Positions 1 through 6,375 are shown, numbered from the stretch's first letter. The stretch: DNA of 8,551 bases from DYGX01 sp035325905 (GCA_035325905.1 DAOKYY010000122.1:1-8551); one strand, 5' to 3'. Program-made: numbers and translations. Notes: generated from the letters alone by a model not told the origin.

Positions 1-704
1 ATCAGCGCGTTGATCTCGGCGCTGGTGAAATGCTTGAGCAGGCGTGGCACATAATAATAGACGCCGTGCCCGTCCAGCCCGCCGGCATCGATCAGCGCCT
101 GGTAATCGGTCAGGCAGCAGAGGTCCACGCAGACCTGGACGCGCGTGTCGAGCGCCGCGACCCACCACGCCATCGTGCTGCCCATCGACAGACCGAGCGT
201 GCCGATCCGCGCCGGATCGACTTCCGGGCGCTCCACCAGAAAATCGATCGCGCGCAGGCTGTCGTAGACCATCATGCCCCACAGCACGCGCCCTTCCCAC
301 AACATCTGCTTGAAGGCGGCGCTCTCGGTGCGGGTGGCGCGCTCGCCGAAGACCCAGTGGTCGATGCACAGCGCCGCGACGCCCTCGCGCGCCAGGGCCT
401 CGGCGTAGGGCGGCGCCTGGAGATGCGAGCGCCCATTCAGCAGCTCGTCCTTGCCCAGCGCGTAGTCGCTGCCGTGCGCGTGGTTGTAGAGCACGGCGGG
501 CGCCGGGCCGCGCGCGTCGAGCGGCAGCGTGACATAGGCCGGGACCGGCTCCAGCCCGTTGAGATCGAGCGTCCATTTTTCGAGATGATAATGCGGGCGG
601 GTTTCGCGCCAGAGCCGCTCGGCGCGGATCGGGCGATCCAGCGGCGGCAGATCGCCCAGCAGGCTCAGCAGCTCCGCGCGGCGCATGGTGGGGTCGTGGG
701 CCAT
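1..704 (-). CDS. Alpha/beta hydrolase, acetyl xylan esterase / dienelactone hydrolase-like (partial, 3' end outside window)
   Basis: Read leftward from an ATG at 704, this frame stays open for 234 codons to the window edge, so the C-terminus, including the expected catalytic Asp and His, is missing. A good Shine-Dalgarno (AAAGGA) sits about 9 bases before the ATG. An alpha/beta hydrolase core is visible: a strand and oxyanion-type segment VLYNHAHGSDYALGKDELL at residues 71-89, an ALCIDHWVFGER block at 111-122, and the nucleophile elbow GLSMGS at 171-176 with Ser173 as predicted nucleophile. Later CVDLCCLTD (192-200) and HGVYYYVPRLLKHF (213-226) resemble the acetyl-xylan-esterase/dienelactone-hydrolase-like group. 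No signal peptide is seen, so it is probably cytoplasmic. The substrate cannot be told. It is divergent from the rhomboid gene. Family assignment is firm; specific function is not. Confidence 0.88.
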   Translation of the reverse strand, partial: MAHDPTMRRAELLSLLGDLPPLDRPIRAERLWRETRPHYHLEKWTLDLNGLEPVPAYVTLPLDARGPAPAVLYNHAHGSDYALGKDELLNGRSHLQAPPYAEALAREGVAALCIDHWVFGERATRTESAAFKQMLWEGRVLWGMMVYDSLRAIDFLVERPEVDPARIGTLGLSMGSTMAWWVAALDTRVQVCVDLCCLTDYQALIDAGGLDGHGVYYYVPRLLKHFTSAEINAL

Positions 705-741
705 TCCAGGGTGTCCTTTCCAGCAGCGCCAAACGGCCCCC

Positions 742-750
742 AGCATAGCA
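742..750 (-). promoter_or_regulatory. Possible extended -10 promoter for the partial hydrolase
   Basis: On the minus strand TGC-TATGCT matches an extended -10 element (TGn plus 4 of 6 of TATAAT). It lies 38 bases before the hydrolase ATG, which would give a leader of about 30 bases. No -35 element is convincing at the right distance, and the site overlaps a GCATGC palindrome, so this is a weak call. Confidence 0.25.
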
Positions 751-902
751 TGCTTCGGCGGGCCGCGCCGGGAATTTCTGATGCATTTCTTGCTCCCGCG
801 CTCAATATCCCCGCGCCCTTTAGGCTAGAATATGCGTACAGTGTAGTAGAGCCGGGCGCAAAGTCGCGCCAGCAGCGACGCGCAAGAAATCGAGGAAACC
901 TG

Positions 903-1703
903 ATGTATCCCCAGCCACCCTCTCCGTCCAACGAGCCAGGCGCCGAGCGCCCGCCACAGAGCGGCGGCTTGCGCCGCGTCGCGGTACGCATGCCGCTGGT
1001 CGAGCCGCGCCTGACGTATGTGCTGCTGGCCGCGATCGTGCTGATTTTCCTGTACTTCATGACGCTGCCACCGGACGGGCAAAACGAGTTCCTGACGCGC
1101 TGGGCGAAGGTTAACGAGCTGATCCGCGAGGGAGAGCCGTACCGGCTGTTCACCTCGATGTTTCTGCACCTGAACCTGATGCACATCCTGTTCAACGGCT
1201 ACGCGCTGTTCGTGATCGGGCGCGATGTCGAGGCGCTGTTCGGCCACGCCCGCTTCGCGCTGATCTACTTCCTCGGCGGGCTATCCGGCTCGCTGGCGAG
1301 CTTCGTCTTCACCGACGCGCCCTCGGTCGGCGCGTCCGGCGCGATCTTCGCGATCTTTGGGGCAGAGATGGTCTATTTCTACCAGAATCGCAAGCTGCAT
1401 GGCGAGATGGGCCGGCGGCACCTCAACCAGCTCATTTTTCTGATGCTGCTCAACCTGGGGCTGGGCTTCTTCTCGACCGCGACCTCCGGCTTCCGGCTGG
1501 ACAACGCCGGGCACATCGGGGGATTGGTCGGCGGAGTGGTGCTGGCGTGGTTCATCGGGCCGGAGTTCGAGGTCGCGCAGGACCCGTCTACCGAGGCCGG
1601 GCTGCGCGTGGTCGATCAGAACCGGCCGCGCCAGTGGGCGAGCGTATCGCTGGCCTACGCCGCGGCGCTGGCGGCGATGACGGTCTACGCGGTCGCGGCG
1701 TAG
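903..1703 (+). CDS. Rhomboid family intramembrane serine protease
   Basis: This is a 266-residue polytopic membrane protease that cleaves transmembrane substrates within the bilayer. A Pro-rich, probably cytoplasmic N-terminus (1-34) precedes TM1 (about 35-54). The HxxxxHxxxN signature follows in TM2 (His89, His94, Asn98), the catalytic Ser is in GASG (Ser145), and the catalytic His is in NAGHIGG (His204). TM6 has the GxxxG-like run GGLVGG. A further hydrophobic segment at 246-266 suggests a seventh helix, the 6+1 arrangement of many bacterial rhomboids. The start at 903 is chosen because GAGGAA lies 5 bases upstream and the protein starts just before the first helix. The same frame is open further upstream but there it is antisense to the hydrolase. 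No partner or substrate is adjacent, so its physiological role is unknown. Confidence 0.93.
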   Translation: MYPQPPSPSNEPGAERPPQSGGLRRVAVRMPLVEPRLTYVLLAAIVLIFLYFMTLPPDGQNEFLTRWAKVNELIREGEPYRLFTSMFLHLNLMHILFNGYALFVIGRDVEALFGHARFALIYFLGGLSGSLASFVFTDAPSVGASGAIFAIFGAEMVYFYQNRKLHGEMGRRHLNQLIFLMLLNLGLGFFSTATSGFRLDNAGHIGGLVGGVVLAWFIGPEFEVAQDPSTEAGLRVVDQNRPRQWASVSLAYAAALAAMTVYAVAA

Positions 1704-1739
1704 CGGAGACACAAGCGGAAACATGCTGAGCAGAAAAAC

Positions 1740-1766
1740 AGCGGGGGAGCCAGTAGCTCCCCCGTT
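1740..1766. terminator. Bidirectional intrinsic terminator between rhomboid and bcp
   Basis: A perfect 9-bp stem CGGGGGAGC/GCTCCCCCG (1742-1750 with 1756-1764) encloses a 5-base CAGTA loop. It can be extended by a G-T wobble and an A-T pair. On the plus strand only TTT follows. On the minus strand the stem is followed by TGTTTTT, so it should work best for leftward transcripts from bcp while also stopping the rhomboid transcript. It lies exactly between the two converging genes. Confidence 0.88.
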
Positions 1767-1817
1767 TGCGTACAGACCGGATGCCCTATTGACCCCGTGT
1801 AAAGTGCATAGCAGGCT

Positions 1818-2282
1818 CTAGGCTGACGCGGCCAGGAACTGCGTCGCGCGCTCGACGCTCTCCGCCGGGCTGACCTTCACCTGCGCATCCGCGATGGCGC
1901 CGTTCTCGTCGATGATCCAGTGCGAGCGGATCACGCCCATGTACGTCTTGCCGTACATCGACTTCTCGCCCCAGACGCCCCATTCTTCCAGCACGCGGTG
2001 ATCGGGGTCAGAGAGCAGGTCGTAGGGCAGGCTCTCCTCCTGCTGCCACTTCTTCAGGTCGGCGGGCTGATCCGGGCTGAGGCCGAGCACGACCGCGTTC
2101 GCCGCTTCAAGCCGTGGGAACGCGTCGCGCAGGCCGCAGGCCTGGGCCGTGCAGCCGGATGTCCCGGCCTTCGGAAACGCAAACAGCACGACCTTCTGGC
2201 CGCGATAGTCGCTCAGCCGGACGGTCTCGCCATCCTGGTTTTTCAGTTCAAAATCGGGAGCCTTTTCGCCAACAGCCGGCAT
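1818..2282 (-). CDS. bcp: Thioredoxin-dependent peroxiredoxin, BCP/PrxQ type
   Basis: This 154-residue thioredoxin-fold protein reduces hydrogen peroxide and organic hydroperoxides using thioredoxin as electron donor. It opens with the typical PAVGEKAPDFEL. The active-site block FPKAGTSGCTAQAC (36-49) contains Pro38, Thr41 and the peroxidatic Cys44; Cys49, five residues on, is the resolving Cys position of the atypical 2-Cys BCP subgroup. Arg119 in GVIRSHWIID fits the conserved active-site Arg. The usual TPGC is TSGC here, a mild variation. Length matches the family (about 150-155), and it should be cytoplasmic. The ATG at 2282 has AGGAG 8 bases upstream. It lies 209 bases downstream of lexA on the same strand, so it could be read through from lexA or have its own promoter. 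Confidence 0.95.
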   Translation of the reverse strand: MPAVGEKAPDFELKNQDGETVRLSDYRGQKVVLFAFPKAGTSGCTAQACGLRDAFPRLEAANAVVLGLSPDQPADLKKWQQEESLPYDLLSDPDHRVLEEWGVWGEKSMYGKTYMGVIRSHWIIDENGAIADAQVKVSPAESVERATQFLAASA

Positions 2283-2327
2283 TGCGCATACTCCTGTCTC
2301 ACGCTCACCAATTGCCGCACACGCCAG

Positions 2328-2336
2328 ACTCTAGCA
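2328..2336 (-). promoter_or_regulatory. Possible extended -10 promoter for bcp
   Basis: The minus strand reads TGC-TAGAGT, an extended -10 form with 4 of 6 matches to TATAAT, placed 45 bases before the bcp ATG. The expected -35 region is GC-rich and has no good TTGACA match. The rest of the 209-base lexA-bcp spacer shows no gene and no clear terminator for lexA; only a small GCTCG/CGAGC hairpin (2397-2409, no T-run) is present. Confidence 0.28.
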
Positions 2337-2491
2337 CATCGCGACGCGAACAGGGCAGAAACGCGCACCAGCCGCCAGGAATCACTGGGAAGGCCGGCTC
2401 GGAGCGAGCGAGCAGCAGGCCATCCGGCGATCCTGTGCGGCCGGTGAGTGGGCATTACGCGACCGAACGCGCGTGTATTCCGCCCGGCGTC

Positions 2492-3169
2492 TTAGTGCAG
2501 CGTCCGCAGCACCGCCAGCACCCGCCCCTGGACGCTGACCTTGTCGGCGTCCACGTAGATCGGGTCCATCGTCGGGTTGGCGGGTTGCAGGCGAACCTGG
2601 TCGCCTTCCAGGTAATACTTCTTGAGCGTGGTCTCGCCGCGCTCGGGCAGGAAAACGGCCACCATGTCGCCGTTCCGCGCGACGTTCTGGCGCTCCAGCA
2701 CAATCACGTCGCCATCGGCCACCATCGCGTCGATCATCGAATCGCCCGTCACGCGCAGGGCGAACAGATCGGTCTGGCGGTGCTTGCCGAGCATCCCCTG
2801 CGGCACGTCGATGATGTCGTCGTCGTCGTAGTAGTAGCCGAAGTCTTCACCGGGCAGCGGCACGGGCGCGCTGGCTGCGATCTTGCCGACCAGCGGGATC
2901 TGCACCAGGTGCGTGATGTCCACAACCTTGAACGGCACCTCTTTGGGCGACTCCGCCCCGACCAGCCGCAGCCCGCGCGACACTTCCGGCGAGCGCGCCA
3001 GCAGGCCGTACTCGACCAGCTTGTTGAGGTTGTAATTGACCACCGAGGTCGAGGCGATTTCGACCGCCTCGCCGATCTCGCGGATCGTGGGCGGATACCC
3101 ATGATGCGCGATGAACGTCTCAATAAACTTGAGAATGCGCTTCTGGCGCGTCGAAAGCTTTGGCTCCAT
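2492..3169 (-). CDS. lexA: LexA repressor, SOS response autoprotease
   Basis: LexA represses DNA-damage genes; when RecA filaments form on single-stranded DNA it cuts itself and releases them. The 225-residue protein has a winged helix-turn-helix DNA-binding domain (about 1-70; recognition region ASTSVVNYNLNKL at 39-51, wing EVSRGLRLV) and an S24 peptidase domain. The catalytic Ser is Ser144 in TGDSMIDAM and the general-base Lys is Lys183 in TTLKKY. The predicted cleavage site in IPLVGKIAAS is Ala99-Ser100, where most LexA proteins have Ala-Gly. A Tyr/Asp-rich linker (GYYYDDDDIID, 111-121) lies between the cleavage site and the catalytic core. The ATG at 3169 has AGGAG 8 bases upstream. Expression is very likely self-controlled: an operator lies inside its promoter. 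It is divergent from the UPF0173 hydrolase gene, and bcp follows on the same strand. Confidence 0.96.
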   Translation of the reverse strand: MEPKLSTRQKRILKFIETFIAHHGYPPTIREIGEAVEIASTSVVNYNLNKLVEYGLLARSPEVSRGLRLVGAESPKEVPFKVVDITHLVQIPLVGKIAASAPVPLPGEDFGYYYDDDDIIDVPQGMLGKHRQTDLFALRVTGDSMIDAMVADGDVIVLERQNVARNGDMVAVFLPERGETTLKKYYLEGDQVRLQPANPTMDPIYVDADKVSVQGRVLAVLRTLH

Positions 3170-3283
3170 GAGGCTCGCTCCTGTTCAACTATCTCTGACG
3201 GTTGGCAACAATTCGATATAGGGCGATAGGCCCGGCCGAGCATGGACGGACAATAATCGCACAATAGTTCGAATGTTAAAGAA

Positions 3284-3313
3284 ATTATAGATCGAACCCA
3301 TGTTCTGTGTCAA
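3284..3313 (-). promoter_or_regulatory. lexA promoter (TTGACA-18-TATAAT)
   Basis: On the minus strand a perfect -35 TTGACA (3308-3313) and a perfect -10 TATAAT (3284-3289) are separated by 18 bases. Transcription should start near 3277, leaving an untranslated leader of about 108 bases before the lexA ATG. The local sequence is AT-rich compared with the surrounding coding DNA. Confidence 0.9.
3293..3306. promoter_or_regulatory. LexA operator (SOS box) within the lexA promoter
   Basis: The plus strand reads CGAACCCATGTTCT, containing the perfect dyad GAAC-N4-GTTC (3294-3297 and 3302-3305). This matches the core of the LexA box known from Gram-positive bacteria (CGAAC-N4-GTTCG), with the last G replaced by T. 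It lies wholly inside the -35/-10 spacer of the lexA promoter, where bound LexA would block RNA polymerase, the standard layout for autorepression. I found no second GAAC-N4-GTTC copy in the window. Confidence 0.85.
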
Positions 3314-3347
3314 GCCACAGCGCCAGCCGAACCCGCGCCGGGAAGAA

Positions 3348-3376
3348 TTGGCAGTGGCAGAACGTCCGCTTATACT
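3348..3376 (+). promoter_or_regulatory. Promoter of the UPF0173 hydrolase gene (TTGGCA-17-TATACT)
   Basis: A -35 TTGGCA (3348-3353, 5 of 6) and a -10 TATACT (3371-3376, 5 of 6) are separated by the ideal 17 bases. Transcription should start near 3383, giving a leader of about 55 bases to the ATG at 3438. It is divergent from the lexA promoter, with 34 bases between the two -35 hexamers. The LexA operator lies outside this promoter, upstream of its -35. Confidence 0.75.
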
Positions 3377-3437
3377 GGAGACAGAGACGAGAGCACAGAC
3401 ACCGGCGCCTGCCGGAGCGCGAAGGAGCACGTTTCAG

Positions 3438-4130
3438 ATGACGATCACCCTCACCTGGCTCGGTCACTCAGGGATTCACCTGAAAATCGGCGAGTACGAC
3501 GTTCTGATCGATCCTTACCTGACGGAGAACCCGCTCGCGCCTGTCTCGGCGAACGATCTCCCGGCCGATTTCATCCTGCTCTCGCACGGGCATGACGATC
3601 ACGTCTGCGATGCCGCCGCGATTGCCCGGCGCACCGGCGCGACCATCGTCGCCAACAACGAGGTCGCCCGCTGGCACCGCCATAAGCAGGGGGTCCAGAA
3701 GGTGCATACTCTTAACACTGGCGGCGGCGTCAGGCTGCCTTTCGGGCGCGTCGAGCTAACCATCGCGCACCACAGCTCCGAGCTGCCCGACGGCTCGTAT
3801 GGCGGCCAGCCCAACGGGATTCTGATCTTCACCAACGAGGGAAAAAACATCTATCACGCCGGGGATACGGCTGTTTTCTGCGAGATGGAGTTCATCGGCC
3901 AGCGCGGCATCGATCTCGCCCTGCTACCGATCGGGGATTATTACACGATGGGCATCGACGGCTCGCTCCAGGCGATCGGCCTGCTCAAGCCGAAGGCGGT
4001 GATCCCGATCCACTACAACACCTTCGACGCCATCGCGCAGGATGTCGTCAACTGGGCGCAGCGCGTCGCCAACGAGACAGACGCGCAGCCGGTCGTGCTC
4101 GACCCAGGCGGGACGCACACGCTGAGCTAA
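3438..4130 (+). CDS. UPF0173-family metal-dependent hydrolase (metallo-beta-lactamase fold)
   Basis: This 230-residue cytoplasmic protein has the metallo-beta-lactamase fold of the UPF0173 (YtkL-like) family. The family's physiological substrate is not established as far as I know. Metal ligands are clear: the HxHxDH motif HGHDDH (His50, His52, Asp54, His55), the second-shell HAGDT (His140, Asp143) and IPIHYNTF with His192. The opening TITLTWLGHSGIHLKIGEYDVLIDPYL is typical of the family, and length (about 226-230) agrees. The ATG at 3438 is chosen because it starts this block directly and has AGGAG 10 bases upstream; the frame is open back to 3300, but that extension would cover the promoter. 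It converges on gatA, and its TAA lies at the start of the decamer repeat described at 4129-4240. Confidence 0.93.
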   Translation: MTITLTWLGHSGIHLKIGEYDVLIDPYLTENPLAPVSANDLPADFILLSHGHDDHVCDAAAIARRTGATIVANNEVARWHRHKQGVQKVHTLNTGGGVRLPFGRVELTIAHHSSELPDGSYGGQPNGILIFTNEGKNIYHAGDTAVFCEMEFIGQRGIDLALLPIGDYYTMGIDGSLQAIGLLKPKAVIPIHYNTFDAIAQDVVNWAQRVANETDAQPVVLDPGGTHTLS

Positions 4131-4240
4131 AAGCAGCGAAAGACAGCTATAAAGCAGCAGAAAAGCAGCTAAAAACAGCGACAAACACAGGGCCGTTCTT
4201 AGCTGCTTCTTGCTGTACTTAGCTGTACTTCTCTGCTTTC
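4129..4240. repeat. Head-to-head arrays of A-rich/CAGC decamers between convergent genes
   Basis: Left arm, plus strand: five units of 10-11 bases, each an A-rich run followed by CAGC (4129-4138 AAAAGCAGCG, 4139-4148 AAAGACAGCT, 4149-4159, 4160-4170, 4171-4180 AAAAACAGCG). Right arm, minus strand: 4240-4231 GAAAGCAGAG, 4230-4221 AAGTACAGCT, 4220-4211 AAGTACAGCA, 4210-4201 AGAAGCAGCT, then a decayed AAGAACGGCC. The arms are inverted relative to each other and include a perfect 10-bp inverted pair AAGCAGCTAA (4163-4172)/TTAGCTGCTT (4199-4208) with a 26-base loop. The left arm begins at the UPF0173 stop codon, and the gatA stop codon lies inside the right arm. A terminator role is plausible; the A-runs repeat near the helical period, so curved DNA is also possible. 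Confidence 0.75.
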
Positions 4241-5697
4241 GGCTTCCGTGTGTGCCAGCCGGTCACGCGCTGGTAGGCGTCGCCAGCGCGCAGCGCCACT
4301 GGCTCGCCGAACGCTGGCCCGATAATTTGCAGCCCAACCGGCAGCCCGCGCGAGTCGAAGCCGCACGGCACGACCAGCGCCGGGACGCCCGCCAGGCTCG
4401 GCGTCAGCGTGAGAACGTCCGCCAGGTACATTTGCAGCGGGTCGTTGATCTTCTCGCCGATGCGAAACGCGGTGCCCGGCGTCGCGGGGGTCAGCAGCAC
4501 GTCCACCTCGGCGAACGCCTGATCGAAGTCCTGGCGGATCAAGGTGCGAACCTTCTGCGCCTTCAGATAGTACGCGTCATAGTACCCGGCGGACAGGGCA
4601 TAGGTGCCGAGCATGATCCGGCGCTTGACCTCCGCGCCGAACCCCTGCCCGCGCGTAGCCTTGATCGTCGGCCACATGCCGCCCGCCTCGACGCGCGGCC
4701 CGTAGCGCACGCCGTCGAAGCGCGCCAGGTTGGCCGACGCCTCCGCTGGGCCGATCAGGTAGTAGACGTGCGCGCCGTAGCGCGTGTGCGGCAGGCTGAT
4801 CTCGCGCACGTCCGCGCCGAGCGCGGCGAACCGGTCGATCGCGGCGCGCACCGCCCGCTCAACCTCCGGCTCGATGCCCTCCACAAAGAACTCGCGGGGG
4901 ACGCCCACCCGCAGCCCCTGCACGTCGCCGGTCAGCGCCTGGGTGTAGTCGGGAGGCGGCTCTGGCACGCTGGTGCTGTCTTGTGGATCGTGCCCGGCCA
5001 TCACGCCGAGCAGCGCGGCGCAATCCGCCGCCGTCCGCCCGAAGACGCCGACCTGATCCAGCGACGAGGCGAACGCGATCAGCCCGTAGCGCGAGACGCG
5101 CCCATACGACGGCTTAAGCGCGGTTACGCCGCACAGCGCCGCCGGCTGGCGCACGCTGCCGCCGGTATCGGTGCCGAGCGCGCCGGGCGCCATCCGCGCC
5201 GCGACTGCCGCCGCGCTGCCGCCGCTGCTGCCGCCGGGCACACGCTCCAGGTCCCAGGGATTGCGCGTCGTGAAATAGCCGGAGTTCTCGGTGGACGACC
5301 CCATCGCGAACTCGTCGGTGTTGGTCTTGCCGAGCATCAGCGCCCCGGCGTCGAACAGGCGCTCCAGCGCGGTCGCGGTGTAGGGTGGCACGAACCCTTC
5401 GAGGATGCGCGACCCGGCGGTCGTCGGGACGCCGCGCGTCATCAGCACGTCCTTGACCGCCAGCGGGACGCCGAGCAGCGGGGCGCGGTCGCCTTGCGCC
5501 AGGCGACGGTCGGCGGCGGCAGCGGCTTCGAGCGCCTGCTCCTCGGTCACGCGCAGAAAAGCGCGCACCTGCGGATCGACCGCGTGAATCCGGTCGAGAA
5601 GCGCGCGGGTTAGCTCCAGCGCAGTGATCGCGCCCGCGCGTAGCTGGTCGCGGGCTTCGGTCAGCGTCAGGTCAATGAGCGTCGAATCGGTCTGCAT
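4219..5697 (-). CDS. gatA: Asp-tRNA(Asn)/Glu-tRNA(Gln) amidotransferase subunit A
   Basis: GatA is the glutaminase subunit of GatCAB: it releases ammonia from glutamine, which GatB uses to convert Glu-tRNA(Gln) or Asp-tRNA(Asn) to the amidated form. The 492-residue protein shows the amidase signature and the Ser-cisSer-Lys triad: Lys82 in AVKDVL, Ser157 in PGGSSGGS and Ser181 in TDTGGSVRQPA, with the same spacings as characterised GatA enzymes. The end region PSLAGVPALVVPCGF and GLPVGLQIIGP is also typical. The start at 5697 (MQTDSTLIDLTLTEA) matches the usual N-terminus and length (about 485-490). Its Shine-Dalgarno is poor (GAGG about 10 bases away). The frame is open to 5811, but that would cover the promoter. 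gatB and gatC are not adjacent. The last codons and stop lie inside a decamer repeat. Confidence 0.97.
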   Translation of the reverse strand: MQTDSTLIDLTLTEARDQLRAGAITALELTRALLDRIHAVDPQVRAFLRVTEEQALEAAAAADRRLAQGDRAPLLGVPLAVKDVLMTRGVPTTAGSRILEGFVPPYTATALERLFDAGALMLGKTNTDEFAMGSSTENSGYFTTRNPWDLERVPGGSSGGSAAAVAARMAPGALGTDTGGSVRQPAALCGVTALKPSYGRVSRYGLIAFASSLDQVGVFGRTAADCAALLGVMAGHDPQDSTSVPEPPPDYTQALTGDVQGLRVGVPREFFVEGIEPEVERAVRAAIDRFAALGADVREISLPHTRYGAHVYYLIGPAEASANLARFDGVRYGPRVEAGGMWPTIKATRGQGFGAEVKRRIMLGTYALSAGYYDAYYLKAQKVRTLIRQDFDQAFAEVDVLLTPATPGTAFRIGEKINDPLQMYLADVLTLTPSLAGVPALVVPCGFDSRGLPVGLQIIGPAFGEPVALRAGDAYQRVTGWHTRKPKAEKYS

Positions 5698-5752
5698 GGG
5701 TCGTGTGCCTCGCGCCGGTGGGCCGGTGGGCTGGGGTAGAGACTCCGGTGCG

Positions 5753-5761
5753 AGTATAACA
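5753..5761 (-). promoter_or_regulatory. gatA promoter, extended -10 type
   Basis: The minus strand reads TGT-TATACT: an extended -10 (TGn) with 5 of 6 matches to TATAAT. Transcription would start near 5746, about 49 bases before the gatA ATG. A -35 hexamer is poor at 16-18 bases, as is common for extended -10 promoters. The element lies directly downstream of a small hairpin that may end the DUF892 transcript. Confidence 0.6.
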
Positions 5762-5770
5762 CAACAACAC

Positions 5771-5790
5771 GAGGAAGCGTGCGCTCCCTC
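5771..5790 (-). terminator. Possible weak terminator after the DUF892 gene
   Basis: On the minus strand GAGGGAGC-GCAC-GCTTCCTC can fold into a short imperfect hairpin with one mismatch and a 4-base loop, followed by the moderately T-rich GTGTTGTTGTGTT. It lies 37 bases after the DUF892 stop and just before the gatA -10. The stem is short and the T-run is broken, so this could be chance. Confidence 0.3.
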
Positions 5791-5826
5791 GCGGATCGTT
5801 GCGGCGGGCAAATGAGCCGGTCGCGG

Positions 5827-6321
5827 CTAGCGCCCGCCCATCGCCTTCTGGTTGATCGTCTGGGCCAGCGCGGTCAGCTTCTCGTTGGTCTGGCTTTCCT
5901 CGTCCAGCGAGGTTTGCAGCAGGCGCGCCTGCTCGGCTTCGCCCAGTAGATCGGCGTAGGTGCGTAGCGAGCCATAAGTCGCGATCTCGTAATGCTCGGC
6001 CTTCTGCGCCGCGCCGATCAGCGCCGCGTCGCGGGCCGCCGACTTGTTGCTTTCTTCCAGAATTTCGCTGCCTTCTTCGACCAGGCCCTTCATCCCCTTA
6101 CACTTCTTGCGCCCGGCGCTGATGCCGCGCGCCTGGAAAATCTGCTCAAGGCGCTGCATCTGCGTCTGCGTCTGCTTCAGATGATCCTTGAACGCTTTCT
6201 TGAGATCCGCGTTGGACGCGCCATCCGCCATTTTGGGCAGCGCCTCGGTGAGCTGCTTTTCGGCGCTGTACATATCTTTAAGCTGCTCTTCATACAGGTC
6301 GGTCAGGCTTTTCAGCGACAT
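5827..6321 (-). CDS. DUF892 / YciE-YciF family ferritin-like protein
   Basis: This 164-residue, almost all-helical protein belongs to the ferritin-like DUF892 (YciF) family, which is induced by various stresses and thought to bind a di-metal centre; its reaction is unknown. It starts with the family hallmark LTDLYEEQLKDMYSAEKQLTEALPKMA (6-32). Carboxylate and His positions typical of a four-helix bundle follow: Glu12/Glu21 in helix 1, His47 in KDHLKQTQTQ, Glu109-His110 in AEHYEIATYGSL and Glu141/Glu142 in SLDEES. The start at 6321 is preferred over upstream ATGs (6348, 6360, 6396): GGAGGA lies just before it and the protein then has the family's normal length and N-terminus. It follows osmC on the same strand, but a strong terminator separates them. 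Confidence 0.93.
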   Translation of the reverse strand: MSLKSLTDLYEEQLKDMYSAEKQLTEALPKMADGASNADLKKAFKDHLKQTQTQMQRLEQIFQARGISAGRKKCKGMKGLVEEGSEILEESNKSAARDAALIGAAQKAEHYEIATYGSLRTYADLLGEAEQARLLQTSLDEESQTNEKLTALAQTINQKAMGGR

Positions 6322-6324
6322 CAG

Positions 6325-6331
6325 GTCCTCC
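6325..6331 (-). promoter_or_regulatory. Shine-Dalgarno that fixes the DUF892 start
   Basis: The minus strand reads GGAGGAC, the strongest Shine-Dalgarno in the window, with 5 bases between GGAGG and the ATG at 6321. The in-frame ATGs at 6348 and 6360 have no comparable site, so they are unlikely starts. Confidence 0.75.
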
Positions 6332-6375
6332 AGTGGCTCGTAGTCCATTGCTCGTGACATTAACCCAATTCTGAA

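Noticed and set aside
826..831. TAGAAT as a -10 element for the rhomboid gene
   Set aside because: There is no acceptable -35 at 16-18 bases and no TGn extension, so the match is no better than chance in this locally AT-rich stretch.
30..902. Long plus-strand open frame in phase with the rhomboid gene
   Set aside because: It is antisense to the hydrolase, its product is Arg/Ala/Gln-rich without family features, and the rhomboid has a proper start and Shine-Dalgarno at 903. It is open only because the GC-rich opposite strand has few stops.
2397..2409. GCTCG/CGAGC hairpin between lexA and bcp as a lexA terminator
   Set aside because: Only five base pairs with no T-run on either strand, in a GC-rich context where such stems are common.
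2114..3229. Plus-strand open frame across bcp, the spacer and lexA
   Set aside because: It overlaps two confirmed genes in antisense and shows a poly-Val/His/Asp composition with no domain.
3300..3437. N-terminal extension of the UPF0173 hydrolase
   Set aside because: It would place coding sequence over the gene's own promoter and part of the LexA operator, and the known family N-terminus begins at 3438.
4240..5613. Long open frame on the plus strand opposite gatA
   Set aside because: Low-complexity Arg/Ala/His composition, no recognisable domain, and it is fully antisense to a clearly functional GatA.
5698..5811. 38-residue N-terminal extension of GatA
   Set aside because: It covers the extended -10 promoter and leader, and GatA has normal length from 5697.
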